Below, piece after piece: positions 41,171-54,100 of a stretch of DNA of 64,000 bases. Below the pieces are notes generated by a model. That model had not been told where the DNA came from. It was given only the letters and a program-made list of their open reading frames with translations, and ran no database searches. Every line of letters begins with the position of its first letter. The first letter of the stretch is position 1. The DNA is from Gnetum montanum (lineage: Eukaryota > Streptophyta > Gnetopsida > Gnetales > Gnetaceae), in contig MNCI01014752.1 in NCBI GenBank assembly GCA_015680685.1, forward strand, positions 70,322 through 134,321, written 5' to 3'. The position numbers and the translations under genes are program-made.

Positions 41171-43940
41171 TCTCCTCCCTATGAGCGCTTTTGTTTGGTG
41201 TCATCTATAATCACAATGAGACCATGGGTTAGCAATCGTTATGTAACTTAAAGCAAGTGGCATGCCTTTATCTCTTAAGGATAATTACACTTAGTTAAGT
41301 TGTGATTATGGATAATTTAATTACTTTAATTGTCATTTTATTCATGCGTTATTGTTAATAAATCATCTCAAAGTTTGTTGGAAAGGTTAATTGTTGGAAA
41401 ATTTGATGTTTATATGTTGTAAGGTTATTAATCCTTGGGGGAGTTAGAAAAATTTTCAAAAAGTTTCATCAAAAACCTTAAGGGTTGCATCCCCCATGAT
41501 AAAGAGATTACCTTTGGTAAGTGCATGGTCAAAAAATTGAGTGATTTGGACAAATGGTTGGGAAGTTATGAGCTCTAGAAGGTTTTTGGGCTTTGAAAAA
41601 TTGCAAAAACTCCCTATGTGTTATGAGCAAATGAAAAAAAATTACAAAGTGTTCGATCATATATATAGAGTTTTTGGGTTATGTTGACAAGGCCTCATCA
41701 ACACAGCTATTGACCACCATTGATGATCATTGACTTCGATCAAACATGCAAAATACAAGGATTTTCTAAGTGAAATTGGTATCAAATGAAAGCTTAAAAG
41801 GCCAAGAATAGTATGAAAACATGAGAAGAGGGTGTTGTAGCTCATAAATTTGGAAAAATAGAGAAAGATTGATTTGTAGGATGAATGAAATAAAAGGTTA
41901 AGGAGCATTGAGTGGAATACTCAATGGAATATGTGAAAGATAAGATTGTGGTAATGTTAATGATAAGGAACCTTAACTAAACAAACCAAGAGCTATGCAA
42001 GTGGGTCCTTCCCATAGCAAGCTCATGCCCTTATTTTCCTTGCATAACCTCAACTAAGAAGTCTATGGGCCCCACAATCAATTTAATGACATGATAAGTT
42101 AAGGACAAACCAGAAAGAATCTACTTAGGAATTCCAAAACATCAAACCAAGACATAGAGCATAACATAGAACATGGCAGTGAGGTGAGTTGTGGTAGCAT
42201 GGATGGATGATAGAGAAGGTGGAATGGATTTTCAAATTGAGTCCATAAGAAGTCCCTTGTGGAATTTGTGGTTAAAATAACCTAAGAAGATCCATCCTTA
42301 TTCCAAACCAAAACTAGCCACTTTCAGTGACTTCACATTACCACTCTAAGACCGATCCACTTACTCAAGACACCAAAATACTTCCACAAAACAACCACCA
42401 TTCCACAAAGAGAAGAAACGATAAGTAGGAAGTGAGAGAGAGGGCCTTAGTTAGAGGGGACCTTTAGGCATAGGTACATGTCATTTGAGTCCCATAACCA
42501 ATGCTTGTAGCCCGTTTATTTGTCCAAGGGATGTGCTTTGAATTCCCATGGTTTTTTTTTGAAATGGAAACCACACCATGCAAGGACTTATTCATGTCTA
42601 AGGGGTGTGCTTTGAATTCCCATTGTTATTTACTTTTTGAATTTTTTGATGGGAACCACACCATGCAAAGACTCTATTTGACTTCCTATTAGTGGATGGT
42701 ATGGAATGGTAAAAAGTTCGTGAAAAACACTCAAGCACTCAAGTAAGTAGAAGAGTACAAACAGTATTGAGTCCCCTTGAAGTCACATCCATTACAAACC
42801 TTTAAATCCTTCCTAATTTTGAAACTAGCAAGGTCACTGATTGATTAAAAAAATTTTTAATGGAAGGGACCTCAAATTCCTAGAACAAGGAAAATCATAG
42901 AGTTTATCAGATGGGTGGGTGATGTGGACTCATTGCCTATTCATGAAAAATAAACCATGTCAAAGTCATCAGACATCAAAATTCAAAAATTGAAACTAGA
43001 CATTAACAATCACAACATTAAGCACAAACCATCATTATTAAACAATAATAGTGGCACTGTGTCCTGTGAAAATAAAGCAATTTTATTAGCAAAAATAAGA
43101 AAATATCATACTTGAGTCAAAACAAAAAAAAGTAAAATATATAAGAAAGTGTAAAACAATCAAGAAAGGTTCAAAAGTATTAACAATGATGTAAAATTAG
43201 AAAAAATTTTGAAAATCCAAAAATTTGTAAAATAAATGAGTTATAAACTCAGAAAAATGTGGAAAACAAAAAATTTAAAAAGTAGAAAAATTGAGAGGCC
43301 ATATGGATTGTTAGCATGGATGGCCATGTCCCCCATGATTGAGTTGGAAGGAGGAGATCCAAAAAATGGAATGTGGTTGTCCATTTGTTGAGGTGGTAGT
43401 TGCATTGGTCTGTCCTAGTTCCAGGAAAGGTTTTACTTGTTGGATGTTGACCGACTACTTTTTATTTGGGCTTTCAGGTTTGTAGATTATCATGGCCCTA
43501 GAGGAAAAGGTTTGAGCAATTATATAAGGTCCCTCCCACAATGTTTGGAATTTTTTCTTTTGGGGTACATGTGTGGGGTTTAAATAGAAAACTTTATCTC
43601 CTTATTGAAGATTTATTTTCATGATTCTAAGGTTATGACATTGCTTGCTGAATGCCTTATTCACCTCATTCAAGGATAGGGCCACTAATCGATTTTCATC
43701 TAACAAATTCAAGTTGATCAATCTTTCTTTCTATGCTAGACTTAGGTTAAGATTTAGATCATAGGCTATTGAGAATGTATGAAGCTCAGATTGAATTGAG
43801 AGTGTTGAAAGTTTTCCGTATACTAACTCGTAAGGAGAATAGACAATAAGAAGTTTCCCAGTTGAACAATAAGCTCAGAGAGCATTGTTAAGTTTTGTGC
43901 TCCAATCCTTCCTATATTTGCTAATGGTCCATGTTATTAT
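41171..43940 (-). other. 3' tail of the element: noncoding, with conserved blocks
   Basis: No conserved long frame. It contains the blocks shared with the other copies: CAAGTGGGTCCTTCCC near 42000, GGGCCTTAGTTAGAGGGG near 42440, a two-unit tandem repeat at 42522-42672, an A-rich AAAATGTAAAAC-like stretch at 43080-43290, and the reverse of GGGGGACATGGCCATCC near 43320, which marks the end of pol in all copies. Confidence 0.55.
42522..42672 (-). repeat. Two tandem units of the family 3' UTR repeat
   Basis: Units of about 66-77 bp run from GTCCAAGGGATGTGCTTTG / GTCTAAGGGGTGTGCTTTG to CCACACCATGCAAGGA / CCACACCATGCAAAGA. The gag-protease elements have one unit and the element at 53094 has three. 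Confidence 0.8.
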
Positions 43941-44840
43941 TTTTGTGATCTCCTAGTTGGTTACTTCTACTTAACCATTGGCTTGTGGAGATAGGGTGTT
44001 GTTAATTTATGTTCAACCCCCAAGCATTGCATTAATTTTCTAAAAGTGGCACTTGTGAAATAAGTTCCATTGTCAAAAATTAGTGAACATGGCATTAAAA
44101 ACCTATTTACAATATTTTGTTGTATGAATCTAGAAGCAATGGATAATGTACAATCAATAACGACTACTACTTCTACCCATTTTGTGCAGTAGTTAACTAC
44201 TACTATAATATATGTCTTTCCATTAGACATGGGTGTGATTGGATCCATAAATTCAATGCCCCATATTTTGAAAAGTTCTAATGGTTGAATCCATTGTTGA
44301 GGATCTTCCATGCAAGCAATCATCCCCTTGTCTCATTGACAATGTTCATAAGACTTGACAAACTGGTGAGCATCCCTAAAGATTGTAAGACAATAGTATC
44401 CTGCCATCAAGATTTTTATGGCTATGCATATCCTTGCATAGTAGCCTCTGCAAGGTCCTTCGTGAGCATCCTGGAGAATGCACAATTGATCCTTATTAAG
44501 GACACACTAATGAATCAGGCCATCAGCACACACCTTGTACAGGTGTTTATTGATTTCCATGAAATATTTGACCTGATGAAGAAATTGTTGCTTCTTTCTA
44601 AAATCCAAATCTTGTGGCATCTCCTAAGTGAGAAAATAGGTGAGGATGCCATTATACCATGTTGTCTTTGTGGCTGTTTGTTCACTTGTTACTTCTGTAA
44701 AGAGGAGTTCATCTAAAAACTGATCAGAGAGTAGGCTTTCCTCCTCTTTATTATCCCATCTTAAGTGAGAGAGGTGGTCAAAGATCACTTTCTCTATCCC
44801 TTTTCAATCTACCATCATGAGATTAAATTCCTGCAAGATC
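43941..44840 (-). pseudogene. Integrase
   Basis: An open frame at 44323-43967 reads IWGIEFMDPITPMSNGKTYI, VVNYCTKWVEV, NRFLMPCSLIFDNGTYFTSA and LMQCLGVEHKLTTPY. These are the integrase catalytic core with the first Asp (usually DY..KW) changed to Asn and the second Asp kept in FDNGTYF. The zinc-binding N-terminal part is upstream in broken frames (44716-44330). The third acidic residue (NREI in the copy at 59200) is not readable. Inactive. Confidence 0.75.
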
Positions 44841-45170
44841 ACAAGTTACCATATGACACAAGGGCTCACCGTCGGCTTGTTCATGAGGAAGCAGATTGCA
44901 CTATGGTCCATGTGCACAAATACTTTGTAGTCATGCACATAGTGCCTAAATTTTTCTAGAGCATACATCACTGCCATTAACTCCTTTTCTATGGTGGTGT
45001 AATTTAAATGTGCTCCCACAATGCTTCGACTTACGTAGTGGATGTAATATGGATGTTTCTTATTGTCCATCTAAGTGAGCATTGCTTACAAGGTGTAGTT
45101 AGATGCATTCGTCATGATATGGAAGGGTCTAGACTAGTCTGGTGCTTGTAGGATTGGTGTTTCTACAAGT
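44841..45170 (-). pseudogene. RNase H
   Basis: The frame 45070-44846 reads MDNKKHPYYIHYVSRSIVGA, HLNYTTIEKELMAVMYALEK, FRHYVHDYKVFVHMDHSAI and FLMNKPTVSPCVIW. This is the Ty3/gypsy RNase H domain from the strand containing the S-R-x-L position through the conserved ExEL and DH motifs. The Glu and the later Asp positions are present. It breaks off shortly after. Confidence 0.8.
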
Positions 45171-46330
45171 TTCTTTTTTAACTATTAGAATGCATGTTCA
45201 CATTCCTTAGTCCAAATGAAAGGTGCATCTTTCTTTGTAAGCTCTACCAATGACTTTATGATCTTAAAGAAATTCTCTATGAATCATCGGTAGTAGCCAG
45301 TGTGTCCAAGGAATGATTGAACACCTTTAATGATCTTTAGTTGACATGTTATTCCTTGGATGACCCTTATCTTTTCTAGGTCTACCTTAATCACTTTTTG
45401 TGAAATTCGGTGCCTTAGCATAATGCCTTCTTGGACCATGAGATGGCTCTTTTGCTAGTTGAGTTACAAGTTTGTTTCAACACATCTCTTCAATACTTGC
45501 TCTAGGAAATCCAAGGCTTGCTCAAATGTAGCTCCATAGGTGGAGAAGTCATCCATGAAGACTTCAACACCACTTCTAATCTACTAGTGGAAGATACTAA
45601 GGACCAAGAATTGAAATGTTGTGGGGGCATTACCTATACCGAATGGCATCTTACAATATGCAAAAGTCCCCCATGGACTCAGGAATGTTGTCTTGGACTA
45701 ATCTTTTGGTGTAATTGGGATTTGGTTATAGCTACTATAACTATCTAAGAAGCTATAATAACAATGCCCAAATATGGTATCCAATACTTGATCCACAAAT
45801 GACAAGGAAAAATGATCTTAAAATGTTACTATATTCAACAACTTGAAAGCAATGCAAACTTGCCATTTGTTACCCATCTTCCATTTTCCATTCTTCTTTG
45901 GCACAATTACGAGGTGGGATAACCCACTCACTATATGTGATGGGATAGATGAACCCCACCTTAAGGAGTTGTTCAATTTCCTCTTTGATGATTTGCTTCA
46001 ATTTGGGGTTCAACCACCTCTGCGGCTATCTTCTATGCTTCATGGCTAGGTTGGTGTAAATGTGATGCTGGCATATCCTTGGATCGATTACTATTAGCTT
46101 AGGATATGACCAAGCAAAGGCTATTGGCCATTTGTTAATCACCTTCAACAATTTTTCTTTTTGTTCAAGAGCAAGTTTGGCATTAATTATGACTTTTTTA
46201 CCATTTTTTAAAAATGCATACTCCATGTTGGTCAGTAAAGTTTTTAGCTCTAAGGGTTGTTGGTTAAAGTTATCAAGGATTTCCAACTCTTCCCAATAGG
46301 TATCATCATCTTCATTAGAGAGTTGAAAAT
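45171..46330 (-). pseudogene. Reverse transcriptase
   Basis: The minus strand starts with LDNFNQQPLELKTLLTNMEY and INKWPIAFAWSYPKLIVIDP (RICQHHI), the family's pre-fingers segment. It continues through broken frames and reaches EVFMDDFSTYGATFEQALDF and LEQVLKRCVETNL near 45590-45470. FMDD is the polymerase catalytic motif in Athila-type RTs and is intact here. The other catalytic Asp region can be located only approximately, because several frameshifts intervene. Confidence 0.8.
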
Positions 46331-46559
46331 GAACTTATTCAATTTTTTCCATTACTTCAACCTATGCACATGTTAGGCTCTCAGTTGGTTCCATGCATAA
46401 CGTGCTACTATATGAGTTAGCTATTAGCCACTAGGTACCCTCTTGCTTTGTGGCTACTGCATACAGACACATTTGAATATTGATTTCTTGTGCACACTGA
46501 TTGCATGCTTTAATGTGTGTACTCTTGATGGACCAAATATTTTGCACAAAATTGCACCA

Positions 46560-47040
46560 ATTATCACTATACATGATGCATGGAATACGCTTCTTCTATA
46601 TCTTGCCTAGTTCATTTTCCTTGAATATTTCTAAAGATAGGTTCCTTGTACCCATACGTGCATTGACCGTGCTTAACTAAGCTCTTTCCATAATAAAGGG
46701 GAAGTCACTTTTATAGTTGTCCACCTTGATCACTAAGAAAATTAGCAATTTAGGACCACCTACAAATTGTGGTCACAATGTCCTCTAGTAATCCCAAAGG
46801 AATAGTAATCAACTAATCTACTAATTTTAGATGAATGTTGCTCTTCTTAAGAGGTGATAGGTTCTAGGCCTTGTACATGTCATGGGAGATGAGATTAACT
46901 CTAGAACCAAAGTTAAGAAGATCCTTTCATGGCTCATGTCTAGTGATCTATAGATAAATGAGTGGACTCCCTAGGTTAGATCTTTTTGTGGAAAGATTAC
47001 CAACTTTGATCCAGTCAAATACAACATGAGTTAGCATCAC
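46560..47040 (-). pseudogene. Aspartic protease
   Basis: The minus strand reads DLLNFGSRVNLISHDMYKA, LSPLKKSNIHLKLVD and ITIPLGLLEDIVTTIC. The active-site triplet DSG has become NFG. After it come the VDNYKSDFPFIMERA-like and LSLEIFKENELGKI-type segments. Inactive. Confidence 0.75.
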
Positions 47041-49506
47041 AATGTAGATCCGAGGTAGCAATTAGTTTGAAGGACACTTAAGGATGTTTGATGAAGAAGA
47101 TGAGGGTGTTGTAGATGCAGGACAATTGGTTGGACTAGATTGTGAGGGTTGAAGAGGGTTGTTGGATCAGAAGAAAGGTCTTTTTCTTGATCGATTGTCT
47201 AGACTACATGGATGGAAAGCTGTTTGTGAATGTACAACCCTCGTAGCATTTCATTGTTGTAGCTATGAAGGAATCTCACACTGCATGGATTGAGTAAGAG
47301 GTAACTGGGTTGAAGGCAAAGGTGTGTGTGCAAACTAATGAAGAGGATGATATGAATATTAGTTTTCCCCTTGAGAAGATGGTGAATGTGCTCGGTGCTA
47401 CACTAGAGGTAATAGTGATGTTGAAATGATGTATGACTTTTAGAACTTATAGGGAAGACGGGTTGCTGAACATAGTACCCATATGGATTTGGTTGCTTAT
47501 AAGGGTACTGTTGCCTTGGTAGTGGCATTCCCCATGATTGTGGTTGGTACCACTATTGGTATTATTATAGGTTGTAAAGGAGTTCTACTAGGGTAGTAAG
47601 CTTGTTGTTGTTGATGGAAGTACCTTGGATTACTTTGAGGATAAGACAATCATCTAGGTGCTTGCCTACATGCTAATTGAGAATTCAATGCATAAATCCT
47701 AGACTCTTGTAAGTGTAACACCATAGGGCACCATCCCTTTGGATGTTCATATTAATAGATGTCACAATTGGTTTCATCATCAGAGTCGGTCTCCACAACT
47801 TCCTCTACGACAACAGCTTTAACCTTACTTCTTTAGTAGGCACGTTCAACTTTTTTTCGCCTCCTATGATTACGATCACTACTTCTCTTTTTGGATTCTT
47901 TAGCAATCTTCATAGCAGTTTGAAATTTTTCATCCAAAGAGTCCTATAATTTATCAACCTTTGTCAAAATATCGAAAATAAAATTTTCGATGGGCAAGGT
48001 TTTCTTATTCACCACTTCATCGAGCAGTGACTCCTCCTCATCACAAAATTGAACATTCCATTTCCTGATGGAAGGATCCTTGTTATACTCTTCTACACTT
48101 TCCATTTTTCATAGCTCACCTTCTTCTTTTACTACCTACTCAATTAGCCTTTGGATCTAATGAGCTCTCAGTTCAAACAATCTTCCTTGGGCATACATCC
48201 CAAGGGTTCTTCTTATTTCTACTCTGAGCCCATCTATGATGTGGTGAAGTTGTTCTCTCTAAGAATAATCATGGCTAGGGCATTAGTGTAAGAGTGAATA
48301 ATATTGGCCCATGATGACATCCAAGGGTTCATGTGTTCCCTGTTTCTAGCTTTGGATTTGCCTTCTTAGATTAGACACTCTTAAGTATGTCTGAAATTTG
48401 TCATTAAATAGCTCTAACATAGTACTCCATTTGCATATGGATTTTAGCTATAAGGACTAGTACCAGCTTTCAACTTCCTTGATGAGTGTCCTAGGAAAGA
48501 TTTTGAGTTTATGCCATTTATTCTCTATGTTTTGTAAGGCATAGGCATCATGGAAAGCTTGTAGATGTGTTTGTGGATCAAAGTTATATTCCTCTTCAAA
48601 TCTTGGAATATTGTTCATGTATAAGCACTTGATCCAACTATCTTTCATATGCCTAGTTAAAATTTTAACTACCTCTATAATGTTGAGCATACTTTAGGTC
48701 ACTAATAGAGGTTCATTATCATCACTGCATTGATGATGCCCATGATGGTTTTAGCCACCCCTTCGATTTTGGTGGCCTTCTTGGTCATTATTATCTCATT
48801 GATCACTTTCATCACAATTATTTCGATGGTGGCTTCTATGAGAACCATCAGATGAAGAGGAATGTTTGAAATCGAATGAAGAGGATGAAGATGGAGGTGG
48901 ACCACCACCATCACTATAGTGTCCACCATCACTCTTTTGCTTATTACGATCACCATCGTTAGATCCCTTACTATTGTGATGCTTTCCTGAGTCCCTACCT
49001 TGGCTATCATTTTTTCCTAAACCTAGTTTATGAATAGTAGATCACAGGTTCAAGGTCACATCCTCATCACCAATAATAAGGGGTGAAGAATCTTCATGTC
49101 GAGAACCTTCGAAGGAAGGATCCTCATTATCGTCTTGATCTTGTAGAAACAAGGGATTAGTGAAATGTTTCTTATTCATAGCCTCATTGAGTTTCTCCTG
49201 ATGTCGATCTCATTTGTATTATCTTTCAGTGGGACAATAGTTTCAAGTATCATAACCATTCACAACGTATTCCTTGTGAAGATCTTCTATGCCCAACTTC
49301 TAAAGGATTTGCAACAGCATCCTAGGCACAAATCTATCAGGAAGCAAGATGATGTTGCCCTCCATATTACACCATTGCAGCTATTCATCCTGGTGTAGGA
49401 TGAAGGTGAAGTTTGGCACAAACTCATCTGGATGAGTATATACCACTTTGCACTACTGTAGGACCGATGGTTTGACATCTTCACGCTTATGAGAAGAAGA
49501 AGACAT
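47041..49506 (-). pseudogene. Gag
   Basis: ATG at 49506 gives MSSSSHKREDVKPSVLQ. After a stop it gives CKVVYTHPDEFVPNFTFILH, the family's gag N-terminal block. A long His/Ser/Asp/Asn-rich, probably disordered linker follows (about 49100-48700). The next open part is LTRHMKDSWIKCLYMNNIPR and YNFDPQTHLQAFHDAYALQN (48690-48457), then FPRTLIKEVESWYQSL, SNLRRQIQS and HPKGWCPMV near 47740, and the Pro/Tyr-rich spacer. Seven or more stops. It has no CCHC knuckle. Confidence 0.8.
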
Positions 49507-49637
49507 TTTGCAAAACAAAATAAAATTATTAGTGTGATTTATAATTTTATGTATAGTGGGAATGATATTGACCTTGAGGTTTGTACAATGATATTAATGG
49601 TATTCACCTAAACCTAAATACTGCATGTTTCAACAAA

Positions 49638-49661
49638 CAATGTTCTCGACAATGGTGTCAA
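49638..49661 (-). other. Primer binding site (tRNA-Asp type)
   Basis: The reverse complement starts TTGACACCATTGTCGAGAAC, next to the LTR edge. It is a decayed version of the tRNA-Asp complement TGGCGCCGTTGCCGGGGA. Confidence 0.6.
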
Positions 49662-50483
49662 TGATGAGCAGTGAGATACCCCTATGCGCAACCATACAAA
49701 TCACAAAGCATTGACACATGATTTGGTTGAATTTTGTGGACTTTATTGTTTCTAATGCCCTAGTCCTCCAGGAAGTGAATCTTGCCTTAAGGTCAATCTT
49801 TGTCTTCCCAATTACACCTGTGACGTATAATGGTATGGTTAAGTGTAATTGAGACATCTAATTTTTATCATTTTGTATTTTTATGATTTTGATGCTTAAA
49901 AGGAGATAGAGTAATTGGATTGACTAATTTACTTTAATGAATTAACTGATGTCTAACTAATCCTAACATAAGCATTTGATCCCTCTTTCTATACACATCC
50001 TAAACCCACACATCCATTTCTCAATGACCAAGTGCTATACTACTAGGCAAATCACGCAACAACATTGCCAAGATTACCAAGCGAATACGTGTTACACTTG
50101 AAGTGGTCGTACTTATGTGTTTAATATATCTTACTTAATTAATTCATTAACTTAATTATTGAAAAAATTGAATCTATATTGCCGCACACAGTATTGTGCT
50201 CAAGTATAACAATGCTCGAATAAAGATTTGCACACTTAATGACTCCTGCTATGAGCACTCGAGAGAAAATTTCTAACTTTTAAATGGAAAAATTGCAAGA
50301 GCTTTACTACAACTACAATCTCTCTTGCATAAATGTGGCTAGTAGGCACGTATTCATAGCCAAGAATCAACACTATATTAATGGGGCCTTGTCAACACAT
50401 GATAAGATGCATTGACTAGGCCTCGTCAATGAGACGTAATTAATGAGGCTTCGTCTACGTAGCCAACCAAAAGAGACTCTGGA
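49662..50483 (-). repeat. 5' LTR
   Basis: Starts TGATGAGCAGTGAGA. Collinear with 39519-40390 to AAAAGAGACTC, after which the edge is uncertain by a few bases. The TATA site is decayed here (GTATTCATAG). Confidence 0.75.
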
Positions 50484-51960
50484 ATGTCTTACTCTAAAAT
50501 ATGGTTTGAAGAATCCACACCCTGTATAATTTTCATGCCCTACTCCAAAGTGTTTACTACAACACTAACCACTCAAACCCATAATGTCTTGTTAGGCTTG
50601 GAATATGGTTTCCAAGATTCCACAACATTTACAATCTTGAGCTTTACTTTAGAGTGTTATGTTGCAACACCAACCACTCAATCCCAGAGGATCTCAACAA
50701 TCTCAATCGAGATACCTTCTAGCAAGAAGCACATCAGCCCCATAGGGCAACAAGAGAATACCAATTACAAGGGATGAATGCAAATTAGTTTGCTAATCCT
50801 TGTACTTTAAGGTATAGCACACTTTACAAGGAAAAATGATAATACAATGAAGAGCAACAAAGATCATAATGATTGACTAAATTATTGCACAATGATTATA
50901 CATAAGCTTACACATTTCTGAATACATATGACGTCTTCTTATAGCTACCATGTTTTCAAATCCATCTTGAAACTCATGCAATGGATAGCCAATAGTGACT
51001 AATGATCATGGAAGACATATTCTTTGTACCTAAGACATCTTTTTGTATTTCCCTTCTATTTTGGAAACACGTTTTTATCTAGGTAAGTTGTATTTTTAAA
51101 ATCTTCATGCTGGGAAGATGTCTTTCTGAAACTGGCCTACATTTCATGAAGACATTTTTAATTGATAGAAGATGTCTTTGTCTAAAAAAGGACGTCTATT
51201 GTTTCTTAAAGATGTATTTTCCTGTGAATCCTCCCATTTTGCCAAGATTTCTTCTATTTCCCAAAGACATCTATCTTCAACCTTCCTTTGCATAATGAAT
51301 TCATCGTACCTTGTCCATAATTGTGATCTTCCATAAATCTTCTTGTCTCAATCCAAGTTCTTGTCCTACAAGCACAATGATCACACACACTCAAATAACC
51401 TTATCTTCCATTTTTCTTAACGTTTTGACATACCAAAAGGTCCACAATCTCTCCCTTTTTAGTAATCTCCAAAACTTAAGAAAATGGGTTAGTCTTGTCC
51501 CAAAACATAAGCTACTTCTCCCCCTTTTGTGACATGACCAAAAAGGATAAAACATATAAAGAAAGTGCATAAAAATATATAGGAAAAAAACAGTAAGACA
51601 TATAAATTCCTATGAAAAATAGGGATTAGGATAAGCATGGAGGTTCAATGGTACATGAATCAAGATATAAGTAAAAAAGTATATAACAAAGATAGATCAC
51701 AAAGAGATAATAAGGAAAAACACACCATCTGTCCATAACCATCCACAAACTATTATATACCATACTATCCAAAATCACATTAGAGTAGAACTATCTACAG
51801 CTATCATGCCACATTAGTTACATATGTGCAAAGTCCCAAAATCACAAATGTGAGAGCCAAAATATATTTCTTCCTTTTTGAACATTAAAAACAAAAGAAC
51901 AAATAACTAGTCAAGGTCTTAATCACTAACCTCAGTGGAATCCTTAGATTTAGAATCCAC
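50484..51960. other. No gene seen; tandem-like and GACATCTT-rich noncoding DNA
   Basis: At about 50500-50690 a unit of about 110 bp occurs twice with divergence (AATATGGTTTGAAGAATCCACA / AATATGGTTTCCAAGATTCCACA; then CACTAACCACTCAAACCC / CACCAACCACTCAATCCC). Between 51020 and 51280 AAGACATCTT/AAGATGTCTT recurs six or more times, as it does at 63300-63500 on the far side of the inserted element. This suggests one older element surrounds the insertion. Confidence 0.4.
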
Positions 51961-51989
51961 TACTACTCTAGATGGATGATAAGTTTCCT

Positions 51990-53088
51990 CCTCATTGTCC
52001 TCACTATTGGTATTGGGTTAGCTGGATCTCTAGGTATCCTCATCAAAGGACCAACCTACTGCACTGGATCTTGCCTAGGACAAAGCTTTACTCAAAACTG
52101 AGAAGAAGATGGTGGATGCTAAAATGGAACCCATTGGGATGTGATCCCAAGGATGCTCTCCATGGCCCATTGCTCAAAAGATCTAGGAGCATCAACAAGA
52201 GATGAAACTATGTAAGCACAAGGGACTAGATCGTGGTGCTCTGGCTACTATATGGAAGCATATTTCCACCCTTGATACTAGCTGGGGGTGCCTTTGGCTT
52301 GGAATATAACTCCATCCTTGAGTCATACATACATGAAGGTTCTACTACTAAAGCATGTCATGGAGGAATAGGAACATCCTCCTCATTGTCATAGATAGGA
52401 GGAGTAGTAACCTCCTCAAACACTTGTCCATTAGAGGGAGGAGGAATCCCAGCTACATCCAAACTCTTATGCAAGTAAGAGAGGTTCCTCCCAAGCTTCC
52501 TGATGGCTTGTGCAAGGGGCTTAAAAAGATTCTTTGAAGATGAACTAGTCTAAGCACCTGAGGATTTTGATCATCTCAACTATGGAGATGCTTCCTTCTT
52601 TTGTTTTAGAGGTCTAGTGTTGGGTCTTGCTTCTGCTGCATGGGAAGTACTCCTCTTCTTAATGTACTTGTTGAGACTCCTCTTGCCTTTTACCAAAGGC
52701 AACTTTGGAAAAGGTACACCCCTCTAAAGAATCAATAGATTGATGAGGTAGGGGTGCCCAAGGATTCTCTCCTTTGCATAAAGGCTAAAAGTGTCTCAGC
52801 AAAAATTTTGTCCTAGATCTAATGTCAACCTTGTATGAAGACAAGACAATACAATACCATGGGATGGTAGTAGATAATTATAGCTACGTCCTTTCAACAT
52901 AATGTTATACAAAATAATGAGTGACAAGGTGGAGGCATCATGAGTCATCTTGCTCCTCTCAATATGACCCCTATCAATGACATATCCCACCAAATAAAAC
53001 AACATAAAATTCATCATCTTCTATTGGCATTATACCATTTGTGTAAATATCATGCATTTTATCAATGGTAACCTAGAAGACATTGGGG
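51990..53088 (-). pseudogene. 'Putative plant transposon protein'-like ORF, C-terminal part
   Basis: The minus strand from 53088 reads SPNVF, then, frameshifted, MNFMLFYLVGYVIDRGHIER and SKMTHDASTLSLIILYNIML. After another break come VKGKRSLNKYIKKRSTS, ARPNTRPLKQKKEASP, FKPLAQAIRKLGRNLSYLHK and VFEEVTTPPIYDNEEDVPIP. The pattern (a conserved N-terminal domain, a VxRGHxxxSKxTxxxAxLxxxILxxK block, then a basic and acidic low-complexity tail) resembles the plant retroelement-derived 'putative plant transposon protein' family. Its N-terminal part is at 62806-63189, beyond the inserted Athila-like element. Function unknown. Confidence 0.5.
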
Positions 53089-53093
53089 CTAGA
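53089..53093. repeat. Target site duplication CTAGA, left copy
   Basis: Identical to 62801-62805. Confidence 0.9.
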
Positions 53094-53940
53094 TGATAAA
53101 TCATGTTTTTGCATGCTTCGATATTAGGTACCCAATATTGGAGCCTTGACATTGGGTAGCTGATGTCAAAGCCTAGGATACAATGTAAGATATCCAACAT
53201 TACAAGGTATATTCTAGCCTATAAATATATCTCTTGGGCTCACAATTTTCATATCAGTTTTTGTCATAGTTAGCAAAGCTCTTGCAATTTTTTTTCTCTA
53301 GAGTTAGAATATTTTCTAAGTGCTCATAGTATAAGTCTGAGTGTGTATGGATCTTTGTTTGAACAATGATGTACCTGACCACAGTAGTATGATGAGAATA
53401 AAAATGAACCCTTTTGATAATCCTTGTAGCACTGAGAATAGACTAATATTTCCTTTAATGCACTTTACCTTAATGCATTTAAATTAAGCAATCAATTTTC
53501 AGTTGCTAATGAACACAAGCATGACCACTTCAAGCATATATAGATAGTGCTTGGTAACCCAACAACACTGAACATTTGGTAGCCCAACAACACTACATGT
53601 GTTTAGAATGTGTCCAGGAAAGTGGGATGGGTACTTGTGTTAGGCTAGCTAGGTAGTAAATGAATTAGATCTTCAATTGGTCTACCTTTCATTCTTATTA
53701 GAGATGATTAAACTTATAAAACATAAAATGAGAAAAATCATGTACCTCAATTATACTTAAACCATACCCTTGAGCTTCACAAGTGTAGTTGGAAAGACAA
53801 TGAACATTCTCAATGCCCATTTCACTTCCTAGAGGAACTAGTGCACTAGAGAACTATAGGTCCATGGAGTTTAATTGGATCATGTGTAAACACCTTAGTA
53901 ATTCATATGGTTGGATATAGGGGCACCTTGCCACTCATCA
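53094..53940 (+). repeat. 5' LTR (847 bp)
   Basis: TGATAAATCATG to CACTCATCA, with CTATAAATA (TATA box) near 53219-53227. Confidence 0.9.
53219..53227 (+). promoter_or_regulatory. Probable TATA box of the 5' LTR
   Basis: CTATAAATA. The partner LTR has CTATAAATAC at 62066-62075, and the minus-strand family members have the same box at the equivalent position. Confidence 0.6.
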
Positions 53941-53961
53941 TTGGCACTATTGCCAGGGACC
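53941..53961 (+). other. Primer binding site (tRNA-Asp type)
   Basis: TTGGCACTATTGCCAGGGAC directly follows the LTR. From TGG on it fits the tRNA-Asp complement TGGCGCCGTTGCCGGGGA with four mismatches. Confidence 0.75.
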
Positions 53962-54100
53962 TTTTGGTTGTTTCGTGCACTATCTAGGATTTAGTGGAAA
54001 TCATTCAAAATCATTAGAATGAACTTTAGAGTCATATAATATTTTATAATTACTACAATAAAATTTAAAATCACACTACATTTTTATCATCTAACTGAAA

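Larger units (their letters stand above)
39519..50483 (-). mobile_element. Athila-like Ty3/gypsy element with gag-pro-RT-RH-INT and tail
   Basis: LTRs at 39519-40390 and 49662-50483 flank about 9.3 kb. On the minus strand, from right to left, these are PBS, gag, protease, RT, RNase H, integrase, a long tail with a conserved ORF block, and the polypurine tract. This is the fullest domain set in the window besides the element at 53094. Every ORF has stops. The flanking 5-mers (CAGAG on the left; the right edge is uncertain) do not match, so the right LTR edge may be eroded or the flank rearranged. Confidence 0.8.
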